Assembly: GCF_031877795.1 (NCBI RefSeq)
Contig: NC_133946.1
Coordinates: 13,942,365-14,006,364 of the forward strand
DNA: 64,000 nucleotides
Reading direction: 5' to 3'
Source of the DNA: Strix aluco
Lineage: Eukaryota; Chordata; Aves; Strigiformes; Strigidae
Made by a program: the position numbers and the translations under genes. Numbering within the stretch: position 1 is the stretch's first letter; each line of letters opens with the position of its first letter. This document shows, piece after piece, positions 54,066 to 64,000 of this stretch. The notes below the pieces were generated by a model. That model was not told where the DNA came from and made no database searches. It saw only the letters and a list, made by a program, of their open reading frames with translations.

Positions 54066-54916
54066 TTGAATGTAGCTTTTTGTCTGGGGAAAAATAATAA
54101 TAGGAAAGCTATTCTTGTTGTGAATTTTTCTGTAATAGACTAAAGGTTTTATTCTGTTCATTATTTCTTATGAAGACCAAAAATAGCTAGAAAAAACTAA
54201 CAGAATTACTAAATATTTTCAATCTTTATTTTAAGAATTAATAATTTGTTGTTGTTGCTCTATTTTAGGAAGATTGTGCAACTCAAAACATACAAAAGAT
54301 ATAGCTAAACTTGTAGATTTTTTAAAAATGTTTGCTATTGCATTGAAAAACTGATAAAATTAATTCAACTAGTTTCTATTGAAATGTGATAGCGAGACTT
54401 AAAATGTGTCATTGTACAACAAAGTTCAGTTCTGACGTAATACTTTTGACCTTCCTCAGTTTGTAGCACTTTGATTTTCCCGCAAATGTCTTTGTCATTG
54501 TTTTAACTTCTTTAAACACAGAAGTACTCGGGGTGGGCGGGGATTAAAAATAAAGAAAAATAAGGGAGCTTGGCATTATCATAGATAAAAAATATTGGAA
54601 AGTAATTCTTTGGTCATTTTATACACTTAAGTGGTATTGTTGCATGTGAATCATGTAACTTTCTTTTCACTTTTCAAGTCAAACTTGATCCTTGCTCAAA
54701 TGGACTTTATTACAAAAACTGAAATCTCACTCTTTTTAGAGATTATACAAACCACATTTATATTGCATAAAAATGCATTTTCTTTTCTTTATTACTATAT
54801 AAAATGATTATTTATGGGTTTAAACTGCCCATAAAATCAGAATTACTGTGAAGTGGAATGAAAAATTTCATAGCTGTGCCCTGGTATGGCTGAGTAAAAA
54901 TGTTCATATGGCTCTT
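54066..54916. other. Intron 1, between CR1 fragments, nothing recognised
   Basis: AT-rich intron. No exon or repeat family is recognised. Confidence 0.5.
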
Positions 54917-55045
54917 CACAGAATCACGGAATCATCGAGGTTGGAAAAGACCTTGAAGATCACCTAGTCCAACCATTAACCTAACACTGACAGCTCTCAA
55001 CTGCACCATATCCTTAAGCACTAAGTCTTCAAGCACTTGTAGTAT
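54917..55045 (-). mobile_element. CR1 LINE 3' fragment
   Basis: CACAGAATCACGGAATCATC followed by GAGGTTGGAAAAGACCTTGA and AGATCACCTAGTCCAACCAT is the reversed CR1 terminus of the 'GGTTGGAAAAGACC' type. Similarity fades after about 55045. The unassigned sequence up to 55498 may include more decayed repeat. Confidence 0.85.
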
Positions 55046-55498
55046 GTTAGTGTCTGACAAATGGCTTCTGGGTCTAAAATGGTCATTCCTCAGCTTATAC
55101 TTTACTGCCCGGACTCAATATATGCCTTTCTGTCCTGTCAGGTTCACTTGCCACTCCTGGCAAGTGTTCACACTATCTGAAGTAATGAAGTAATAGCATG
55201 CCTATAGGAGGTTTTTTCTAAAGTCAATTAATAGTTGGGTAAATCTTGTGTCATGACAGTTTGTAGAGTTTTTATCTATCTAAATATTTTTAAAGCTTTT
55301 GATTGTTTTTGTTTCATAACTTAAAGATGGAAAATGCATTTGTAAGTATTGACAGTGCAGCTTATATCAAAACGTATTAAGGCTTACAAAGCTAAATTTA
55401 GTACGGTACAAGTAACAAAACTGTACTAGGGCTGAGGTCAGAGATAGCTGTTGTTCTTATCTGAATTTGTGGGGTAACTGCACGGCCTCAGCATTTAT

Positions 55499-56235
55499 AT
55501 CATAGAATCGTTTGCGTTGGAAGGGACCTCAAAGATCATCTTGTTCCAAAGCCCTGCCCTGGGCAGGGACACCTTCCACTAGCCCAGGTTGCTCAAAGCC
55601 CCGTCCAACCTGGCCTTGAACCCTTCCAGGGAGGGGGCAGCCACAGCTTCTCTGGGCAACCTGTGCTAGTGTCTCACCACCCTCACAGTGTTCTTCCTTA
55701 TATCTCGTCTAACTCTTTCAGTTTAAAACCATTACCCCATGTCCTATCACTACCCTCCCTGATAAAGAGTCCCTCCCCATCTTTCCTGTAGGCCCCTTTA
55801 AGTACTGGCAGGTTGCTGTAAGGTCTCCCCAGAGCCTTCTCTTCTCCAGCTGAACCCCCCCAACTCTCAGCCTGCCCTCACAGGGGAGGTGCTCCAGTCC
55901 CCCAGTCATCTTTGTGGCCTCCTCTGAGCCCACTTGAGCAGGTCTATGTCCTTCTTATTTGGTGCCCCCAGAGCTAGACACAGCACTGCAGGGGGGGTCT
56001 CACGAGAGTAGAGGGGGAGAATCCCCTCCCTCGACCTGCTGGCCACACTGCTCTTGATGCAGCCCAGGGCACAGCTGTCTTTCTGGGCTGCGAGCGCACA
56101 CTGCTGGCTCACAGTCAGTTTTCCATCCACTGATACCCCCAAGTGCTTCTCCGCAGGGCTGCTCTCACTCCACTCATCACCCAGCCTGTATCTGTGCTTG
56201 GAATTGCCCTGACCCAGGTGCCGGACCTCGTGTGA
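55499..56235 (-). mobile_element. CR1 LINE, well-preserved 3' fragment (end of ORF2 plus 3' UTR)
   Basis: The clearest avian CR1 in the window. Read on the minus strand it has the ORF2 end followed by the 3' region. In window order it shows CATAGAATCG, TTGGAAGGGACCTCAAAGAT, GGGCAGGGACACCTTCCACT, TTGCTCAAAGCCCCGTCCAA, AAGGTCTCCCCAGAGCCTTC and GACCTGCTGGCCACACTGCT. The minus-strand frame ending at 55906 has CR1 ORF2 residues from about 56230 leftward, including GDEW, SPAEKHLGV, QQCALAAQK, LGCIKSSVASRSREGILPLYS and KKDIDLLK. A stretch between PLYS and KKDIDLL reads in a shifted frame, showing compensating indels. It is truncated at its 5' side beside an (AT)n tract and is inactive. Confidence 0.95.
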
Positions 56236-56300
56236 TATGGGAATATATCTGGGATATATATATATATATATAATGGGATATATCTGTGAGATATGGGAAT
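56236..56300. repeat. (AT)n-based microsatellite with GGGATATATC units at the CR1 truncation point
   Basis: Repeated GATATGGGAATATATCTGG-like units surround an (AT)9-10 core (56256-56273). The tract abuts the 5' truncation of the CR1 copy. Confidence 0.8.
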
Positions 56301-59300
56301 AGCAAGAAAGATGTTGCAGTGACAGGAGAGAGACTGCAGCTCCTTTACATCTCTTAAATGTTCCTGGGGAGGTTGCCTTGCACTTTACCATGTCACTCAC
56401 AATTTTAACATTCCAGGTTGCTGCAATAGATAGATTTAAACCCTTATATTTCATTTTTTAGAAATTAGTAGAGCAGAAAGAACAATTCCTGTAGAGGAAG
56501 AAGTATGTTTATTCAGTAAATAGTATTGGAGGCCTAATATGAATTTTAGCTCAATTTCCAAAGGAAGTGAAGCTTATATGATTCTGCTTTGCAGGCAGAA
56601 AGGTGCAGGAGAGTGTTTGTGCTATCTGTATTTGCCTGTACATCTGTCCCCTCTTGCCTGCTAGCTTTTGAGCCTACTGCATCATTTCAAAAAAATTGAT
56701 AGTTATTTTACTGATGATCCAGTTCTTATAAATTTTGGGATTGTAGGTATTAAGGATTTCATTGTAAGCTTCTGTGTGAGCTCTAATACTTGATAGAGAT
56801 TACCTGTGGGGAAAAAGACCTCACAAACATTTTAAGTGCATGGCAATTTCAGTTTCAATTTAAATTTTTCGTGTATTTTGTTGACTGTTGCCTTTTGCTT
56901 TTTTACCATACAATATTTCATTAAATGAATTTTGGGTCATTCATTTTTTTTTTGTTTTGTTTTTTATCACTTTAATAGTGAGCCCTTTCCAAAAGATTTG
57001 CTAAAATTATGAGGAGCAGAGTTCCTTTCTGTAAATCTTTAACTAAATTGCAGGTACCAGGTAATCAAGCAGGAGTTTCCCTTCTGCCTTGTTATCCTGA
57101 GGGTTCTAAAGATGCGGAGTTCTTTATGGTTCTGTCTTACTCCAGCTGCTCCTTGTCTGTTCTAAATGTGTCTTGTTGAACCAAGTCACTTGTTTGAGTA
57201 GGTATATGACTGTTATGTACCTCTTTGAAGTTGTTTACATTGTTGGAATTAAAATTTACCAACTTATGATCTTACGATTTCTAATATACCGCTTTATTAA
57301 ATGTAGTTGTAATTAATCTTTTTTTATTTTTGCTACAAGTGCAAACAAATTACTAGGCTTTACGTAATTATATCTATTTTGGGGGGAGGGAGAAAGTGAG
57401 AAAGTAGAAAGATGACTGAATTAGGTGTCCCCTCAGTTTTTCTACTTCTGAAACCAAAACATAACTTTTATACATTTTTTTGGGGAAGAAATGTTGGGAT
57501 AGGGCTTGTAACAGAGGTATAGCTGTATTCTTCATTTTAGAATGTCTTCTACTGTAGGGACAGTTGCCAAGCAGTGATACTGTAATAATATTTTGGCAAA
57601 CAACTATTCCTGCTATGTTAAGAAGCAAAACAGAAAAGCACCACCAAATAAGGCATATTTACATGTTTAATAATGATTTTGGTTTGATTTTTCTATGATG
57701 CATGTGGATTACTGTGTGTTCTCTTTATAAAGCTGGAGATAGTCTCCTGATACACAGACCCTTCAGTTAATCTGTCAAAATACAAATTGTGGACTAATGT
57801 TTTTAGCTCTAACATAGTCTGACTTTTTCCTGGTGAAGAGAAGCTTCCCCCCCCCCCAAGATGGAAACATTTAATTTTCATACATTTTGACAATTAGTGA
57901 AAACTTGCTGTGAACAAAAGAGCATTAAAAAATTAATTTGATATGATGCAACTGTCAAAACTTACTCATATGTGCTCAGCTTGCATCTTGCTTGCTACCT
58001 GCCAAAAATGTAACTGCTGCTTTTCAATTCATGGCTGGGAAGGATTTCTTTATTACGTTCTTAAATTATTAATTTTTTTTAAAGAACAAAATATACGAAA
58101 CTCAGATGGCAATATTTGAAAAAAGACAATAGAAATAATGTTTGTTTTAATTCCCTCACATAAGTAGGGTAAAATAATGTCGCTTGTGAAAATGATTATT
58201 GACTTTCTTTTTCTCTGTGCTTTTTGAATGAAAGGTAGCATTGCATGGGTCTTGGGACTTAAGCAATTATTTAAGAGATCTTCGTGCAATTTAGATGTTG
58301 TCATTTGGTTTCATGTTTTTAAAAAAGTTTGCTAGCTTTTAGGTGAAAATTAACTTCCCACTGTATCTTGTGTAAAAGCTGATAAGAAGGAAAGATCAGG
58401 TGGTGCTGCAGCATCCATACACTGTAGTTGAATGCTGAGAGTTCCTTCAGGCTGTCTCATACTCTCTCAGCCCTGTTCTGAGCCCCAAGATTCAAAAATG
58501 CTTGCATAATTGGGTACTGTTTTGTGACTTATTAATTGCTCTCTTGGGTATATAGTTGCATGTGAGCCAGATTGGCTACTTTCCCAGCTTGCATCACTGG
58601 CAGCTGTTTTGCTTGAGGCAGATGGCTTGTAAGAGAAGCACCCATAAATTAGGGCATTGCTACTTTTTTCAAACCGTTCTGTGAGAGAGAACCTGATGAG
58701 ATGACGTTTCAAAATGTTTTTTGTACACCCTGCTAAACATCTTTGTAAGTGTCAAAATAGCATATTCTATTTTTAAAAAGAATTTTAGGGCAGTACAGAC
58801 ACTACAAAGTAGTCAGCATGAAAATGTTAAAATATATTAAGAACCATTGGTGATGTTTTCTATATGAAAGAAGGTTCTGTAAAAAAGAATTCATATCAGA
58901 AAGAGGAAAGAGCCTTATTACCCTTTATATAATGAGAACATGAGCATTTTTAAGGGCAGTAGCTAGAGATGAAACCGAATAGTGTACAATAGGAAACCTT
59001 CAATGGTCTACTCAAGTGTTTTAGAGATAGTTGTGTGTAACATTTTTCTTCTGGACTTTGTGCTTACAGTTCCCATGTAGAAGTTTAATAGGTAGACTTC
59101 TAGAAAACTACTTCTAAGGAGTAGTATGAGACTTGTGCAATTTCCTTGTAGTTAAGAACTCTATGATTATGCTTCTCCATCCATATGTTCATTCTGTAGG
59201 TGTACACATACTACTGCTTTGGAGCCTGGAAAATTTCTTGCATGAGCAGATCCACGAACACACACATACAAACTTTGCCTTGCTATGCATCTGCACACCA

Positions 59301-61804
59301 GCATAACCCAAAAATCTCATCCTAGAGTTGTCATTTCTTAAAACTACATAGCAATTTTAAGCCAGAGCCATTTACTGCTTTTGCTGTCTGTTTATTGTTT
59401 TGTTCCTGTACTGCTGTATTTTGTTAAAGCAAATTACTTCTGGTGTTTTCGAGTTTGTGCCTCAAAGATTCTTCTTTGCTGTTGACCATGCTTTCTATCC
59501 TCCAGTGGCTTTTAAGAACCACCTTTACTATGGAGACAGCTTCTGAAATTCATGTTTCTGTGTACGTCTTTGCAATAAGGCATGCATTTGAGAAATGTGA
59601 TATTTGATTTGGACTCATGCTCCAGGAAATAAAGGATTATTAGAGAAAACATCAATAATTTCCTCTAGTGAAGTCCTAAGCTTTCATTTTCTGGTGGCAA
59701 GTTGGGAAGGTTTCTAAATCTAACTCAGGCCCAGTTAGGACACGGTATAAAGGAGGGGAAAATACGCTCTGGAAAATAAAGGTCTCTAACCGAATTTAGT
59801 TCAGAGAAAATAGTTTTTCCTTCTTCCCTGGGGAAGCAGTCCTCTTAAGTTGAGCTGTGTCAGAGCTTTTGTTCTACAACATTGGTCCAAGCTGCCTTCA
59901 TACATGGACTACTGTTAAATCTCTGTTTAATTGCCTTCTTGCCTTACTGTGAAGGACTTGGGAGCAGCTCTGCTTACAGACTGGCCACGGAACTGATGTC
60001 TGTCTGTCTTTACCACACTGTTATTTATAAATTGCTTTTTAGTTGTTAAAACATTTAAATAGTTTAGCTTTTGTGGTTATGACAGATGTCACCCCCAAAA
60101 TTTTTACTTTCCTTGAAATGCCAGATCTGTTCATTTTACTACTAAGAGGAAGTGCTGAAATGTATCAGTGGTCTTTCTGGTCTGCTAAACTTGTTATATA
60201 ATTCCTCTTTGTGTGTGCAAAAGATACTGTAGGTATGTGCATATTCTTCTCAAGGAGAGAAGGAAGTTGGAATCTGAAGATAGATGTGAACTATCTCTTG
60301 CTGTAAGTGTTCAAAACAGTATTATTTTTTAAAATAATATTAATTGTAGGAGGATGGTTTTCCTGTGTTCCCCCATAGTTCATAGAGATGTGATTTAGAG
60401 CACTCCTAGTTAGGCTGCATATGACGTAATCTAGAGAAAATATTTAAAACATTTGAGAGAGATTTTTGGTTTGTTTGTTTGTTTTTCCTGCCATCTACTT
60501 CCTATTGACTGATCTCTGGGTTAGAATCCCTGGTAATATGTATGGCAATTAGCCTGTGTCTTGCTGATCTAATTGCCCTTGTAGGCCAGCTGAGTGTCCT
60601 TGGCAGAAACAAATACAAAAAAGTTAGACAATATGAACAGAGAGATTGAAAAAAAATTAAAAAAAAAAAAAAAGAGGCAAAAAAGGTAACATGGAAGAAA
60701 TCATTCCTTCTTTCCATATATTTCAGACAAGGATCTGTCAATCTATTTTTGCATTTCTGAGTTTATGGCTGCCTGACTTTAACCTTTTGTTTGAAACATC
60801 TGATCTGTGAAGTATCTTTATTTTCAATAGCATCCATGACATATAAACTTGCATGTCGGTGATTTTCTTTCCAATTCCACTAGCATAAATAGAACTTCTT
60901 CTATATAAAATTTGAGGTTTTTCTGTTTTAAATACAGATTATTTTTTATAATATAGTTGGAGTGAAGAGCAAATATTCTGTATCTACTTATCATTAACTT
61001 TCAGGGGAATAAGATATTAGTTATTTTGGTTATCCTTCAAAACATTCCTGCTTGAATATGAGAATTCAAGCAGTTTAACCTTACATTATGCTATTTGCAG
61101 TTGGGCAAAGAAAATGCTGTAGTGATAGACATGAAGAAATGGTTCAAAAGAACAAATACCCTTCACTTGAAGATTTGCTGTTCTCTGCTTTCCCTATCAT
61201 ATGACCATCTTTATTTAAGAGAACATGTAAGCTTATGTTTAAAAACTGTTCTTTCAGGTTATTTGATCCAGTACAGTGGAATGCACTCATATGATCATCA
61301 GCCATCACCATCAAATTAAAAAATGAGCAATTATGTAGATAGAGCTGATCATGGACATTTGTATGACAATCTGAGCAGTCTGGGAAATGCATTTAAAATA
61401 TTAATAATCCTGTTGAAAGAAAATAGCAAGTTAAGGAATGGTAATTTAGAATCTCACCAGAATATTAGTCCTTCCTTATTTCTCTTTTCCCCTCCCTTAA
61501 GATGCTGCTCAGCTAGTTCTCTCCAAGCAGTAATAGTAAAATTATTGGATGATAAGGAATGGGGAAAGAACTGAACTTGTTTTCATTTAGGATTGTAATT
61601 AGTAGTAAACACCTTTTACTTTAAGATTTCAAATATAGCTTCTGCAGGTCACTAGCTATTATTAAGGAAAGTGCTAATCTCAAGAATTCTTACACATCTT
61701 TTTTTGAATTTGGATTCTTTTAAGCTGTTTGGTGATATAATGTGTAAATAATACTAAATAACGTTATATGATACATAATAATAAATAATAATTAATGTTT
61801 TAAG
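56301..61804. other. Intron 1, about 56.3-61.8 kb, nothing recognised
   Basis: AT-rich intron with T and A homopolymers (for example about 60653-60673, A-rich) and C11 near 57848-57858. No exon, RNA gene or repeat family is recognised. Confidence 0.5.
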
Positions 61805-63000
61805 CCTGCTGCCAGATGATCTAATTACATGGCCCTCATTCATGTGCTTGTGAACAGTACTGACTAACCATTTCGTATTTACCTTCTCTATAACACTGGT
61901 AACTATAGAGTGTTTCCGTAACCCTGTTTTCCTCACGCTTGAAGGATCCCAGTCTGTGTAGTTCCTCACAGTAGAAGCTGCTCTATATCTTTGATTTCTC
62001 TTATTAGTCTGCCCTTTTATTTCTTCTATACTTTTATATCTACATGCAGCATTCAGACTGTGGGTGTAGCATGGATTTATGCAGTGACACTGTTTTTTCT
62101 CTATTGTTTGATGTTCCTTTTCTAATATTTCATTTAACGTCTTTGAGAATTGGCCTGATGCAAATGACTTCAAGATCTCTTTCCTGGTTGCCATTGATGT
62201 AATATGAGCCCAGCTTTCTATATAAATAGTTTAAAATTTATTTTTGTTCTCAGCATTTACTCATTAGTTAGTGCTGCATTTCAGCAATGTCTTATTTCCT
62301 ATTTACTTGCTATATTAAGATCTTTTGATTCTTTTTCACAATCAACTCTATTTCTGACTTTCCTCAGGAATTTTGTGTCATCAGTGCATGTTGACACTTC
62401 AGACTTCTGTTGCCTTTTCAATTCATTTTGAGTGGGTTGATTACGATAGATCCCTGCTTGAATCTTTGAGGAAGTCTCTATTGATAATTTTTTTTCTTTT
62501 TGTGGACTTTCTACTCTTATTTTTTACTTTCTATGTTTTAACAAATTGCTAATCCAGAGGAGAGCCATCCCTTTCTTCCCATGTAAATGTCATTTCTTCA
62601 GGAGCATTAAGGGGAGACCATGTCAAAGTTTTTTGTTGGGTTTTGGTTTTGGCGGCTTTTTTTTTTTTTTTTAAATCAAAGTACACTGGCTGACTCGTTC
62701 ACTTTTATTTGTGTGTGCATTCTGTTTCAAAGAGTCCAGTAGATTTGTTGGGCATGCTATCCATGTATGACATTCCTATTGATTTTTGTCAACATTTCAT
62801 TTAAATGGTGCATCTATAAATTAATTTTGTGAGGTTTCTTTTTTTTTTTTCCCCTTAGTTTTTGTCCATTTCCTCTGACAGTTTCCCAACATTCTTCTGG
62901 ATCCCTCTAAAAACTGATGCTATAGCTGCTAGTTTCTAGTCCAGTGGTACAAGACAGAACTTGTGATTCTACATTGTACAGATTTTATTCCTTTGAAGGT
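61805..63000 (-). mobile_element. Ancient CR1/L3-like LINE fragment, ORF2 region, decayed
   Basis: On the minus strand the order fits an old CR1/L3-clade ORF2. Landmarks in window order are GATCTCTTTCCTGGTTGCCA (62173-62192), TTTTGTGTCATCAGTGCATG (62371-62390), GATAGATCCCTGCTTGAATC (62444-62463), AATTGCTAATCCAGAGGAGA (62545-62564), GGGGAGACCATGTCAAAGTT (62611-62630), TTGTTGGGCATGCTATCCAT (62746-62765) and AGTTTCTAGTCCAGTGGTAC (62931-62950). The 146-codon minus-strand frame at 61754-62194 overlaps it and is not a gene. T-rich insertions interrupt it. Family naming is uncertain. Confidence 0.6.
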
Positions 63001-64000
63001 TACTATAATAAAATCTTATCTTTCATGTGTTGGATCAGGCATGATTAAATATTTTACTATTTATTTTGGCCAGTCTATCTCCTAGTTTAGTCTGAGTTTT
63101 ACAAGGGTATTTGATTAATATGTACATTTTGAATGTCATAAGTTAACCGATACGTTAAAAATACTCAAATAGAGAAAAAATTCTAATTACATTTTAGTGT
63201 AAAGATCGTAATTAAATGCTGTAGAAAATATTTGTTATATATATTTTAGAATTAAATCTGTAATTCCTATAATGGAAAAAACCCTTTGTTTTTAAAGTAT
63301 AAGGTGTACAGCTTTTAGGTTTTTTTTAAAAAAAAGAATAACTATACAAATATTTGCCCTTTTCGTAAGGATTATGTCAATTGCAGTGGTCTGATAGGTG
63401 GTGTAAAAGCTTTTCTGCTTGCCTCATTGGGACAGTATTTTTCTAGTCAGATATTGCTGGGAATCTTGGCATCCCAGTTTTTCTATGGTTAGTGTTAGTT
63501 TTAAATTCTAGGTATTTTTCCCCTTTCCTGCTCTAAAAAAATATGCAAGTTCTAGGAGATGCTAGTTGAGAGTTGAATTTGTCGATAAGAACACAGAATT
63601 AGTCACAGATGAGTGTAGGCTTGTTTTTGTTAGGTTCATCTCATGAATAGCTATTTTGAAAACATAGTCTGAAAGAGACTTCATAGCAAACACATTAAAG
63701 GCTATTAGAAAAAGGCTGAGAAATTAAAAAATTAGTGGTGTTCCCCAAGGAAAAGTTATTTTGCTTGTATTTATAATATTTGATGGATTTATTGGGCATG
63801 CTACACTGCAACTTTATTGTAAATAATACTTGTCCCAAATGGCAAATGATATTCTCACTGCCAGTGTTATTCTCTGTAAGCATTTAGGTAACTTTCACTA
63901 TTGTGATGATTTTGCTAAAAATGCCTTGCAGTTTAAAAGAACGTCCCAATACTTTTCTGCTTGTACCGGAAAGGCTGGTGAGCTATTCTTATCTTACAAT
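63001..64000. other. Intron 1, last 1 kb of window, nothing recognised
   Basis: AT-rich intronic sequence with no recognised exon or repeat. Confidence 0.5.

Noticed and set aside
55906..56454. 182-codon minus-strand frame as a gene
   Set aside because: The part up to about 56230 is the decayed C-terminal end of CR1 ORF2, with a frame shift; the rest runs through an AT microsatellite and unique sequence.
61754..62194. 146-codon minus-strand frame as a gene
   Set aside because: It overlaps the old CR1/L3-like LINE, has no recognisable domain or splice context, and ends in AT-rich low-complexity sequence.

Overview
This window is vertebrate nuclear DNA, most likely from a bird. It is mostly AT-rich non-coding sequence with one sharply bounded GC-rich CpG island, one long exon with mammal-like splice signals, and several CR1 LINE fragments. 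Some of these carry the CATAGAATCATAGAAT-type termini and the GGTTGGAAGGGACCTCAAAGATCATCT-type 3' region that are the hallmark of avian CR1. No prokaryotic gene, CRISPR array or operon is present. The species cannot be decided from the window.

Layout. (1) About 1-9400: intergenic sequence upstream of the gene. It holds an old, decayed CR1 element (about 7.2-8.25 kb), a few regulatory-looking motifs and one short open frame that looks coding but is unexplained. (2) About 9405-11260: a CpG island that contains the promoter and 5' leader (two short upstream ORFs) of PDE3B and its first coding exon (10231-11253, 341 codons, + strand). The protein is recognisable from the conserved blocks [33 protein letters not shown] and [13 protein letters not shown]. 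The exon encodes the membrane-associated N-terminal region and the phosphoregulatory serines. The catalytic domain lies on later exons that I do not find here. (3) 11254-64000: the start of a very large intron 1, at least 52.7 kb. It carries CR1 copies of several ages, low-complexity tracts, small tandem duplications and candidate regulatory elements.

Only one protein-coding gene is supported, and only by its first exon. Almost all other open frames are chance ORFs, antisense shadows of the GC-rich exon, or LINE remnants. The intron's most useful points are a perfect CRE (TGACGTCA, near 37.0 kb), a conserved-looking block with two octamers (near 51.4 kb), an RFX-like X-box (near 24.77 kb), and a 137-bp CR1-derived segment present twice 2.2 kb apart, the second copy flanked by a 16-bp direct repeat. 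I see no evidence of a new multi-gene system.
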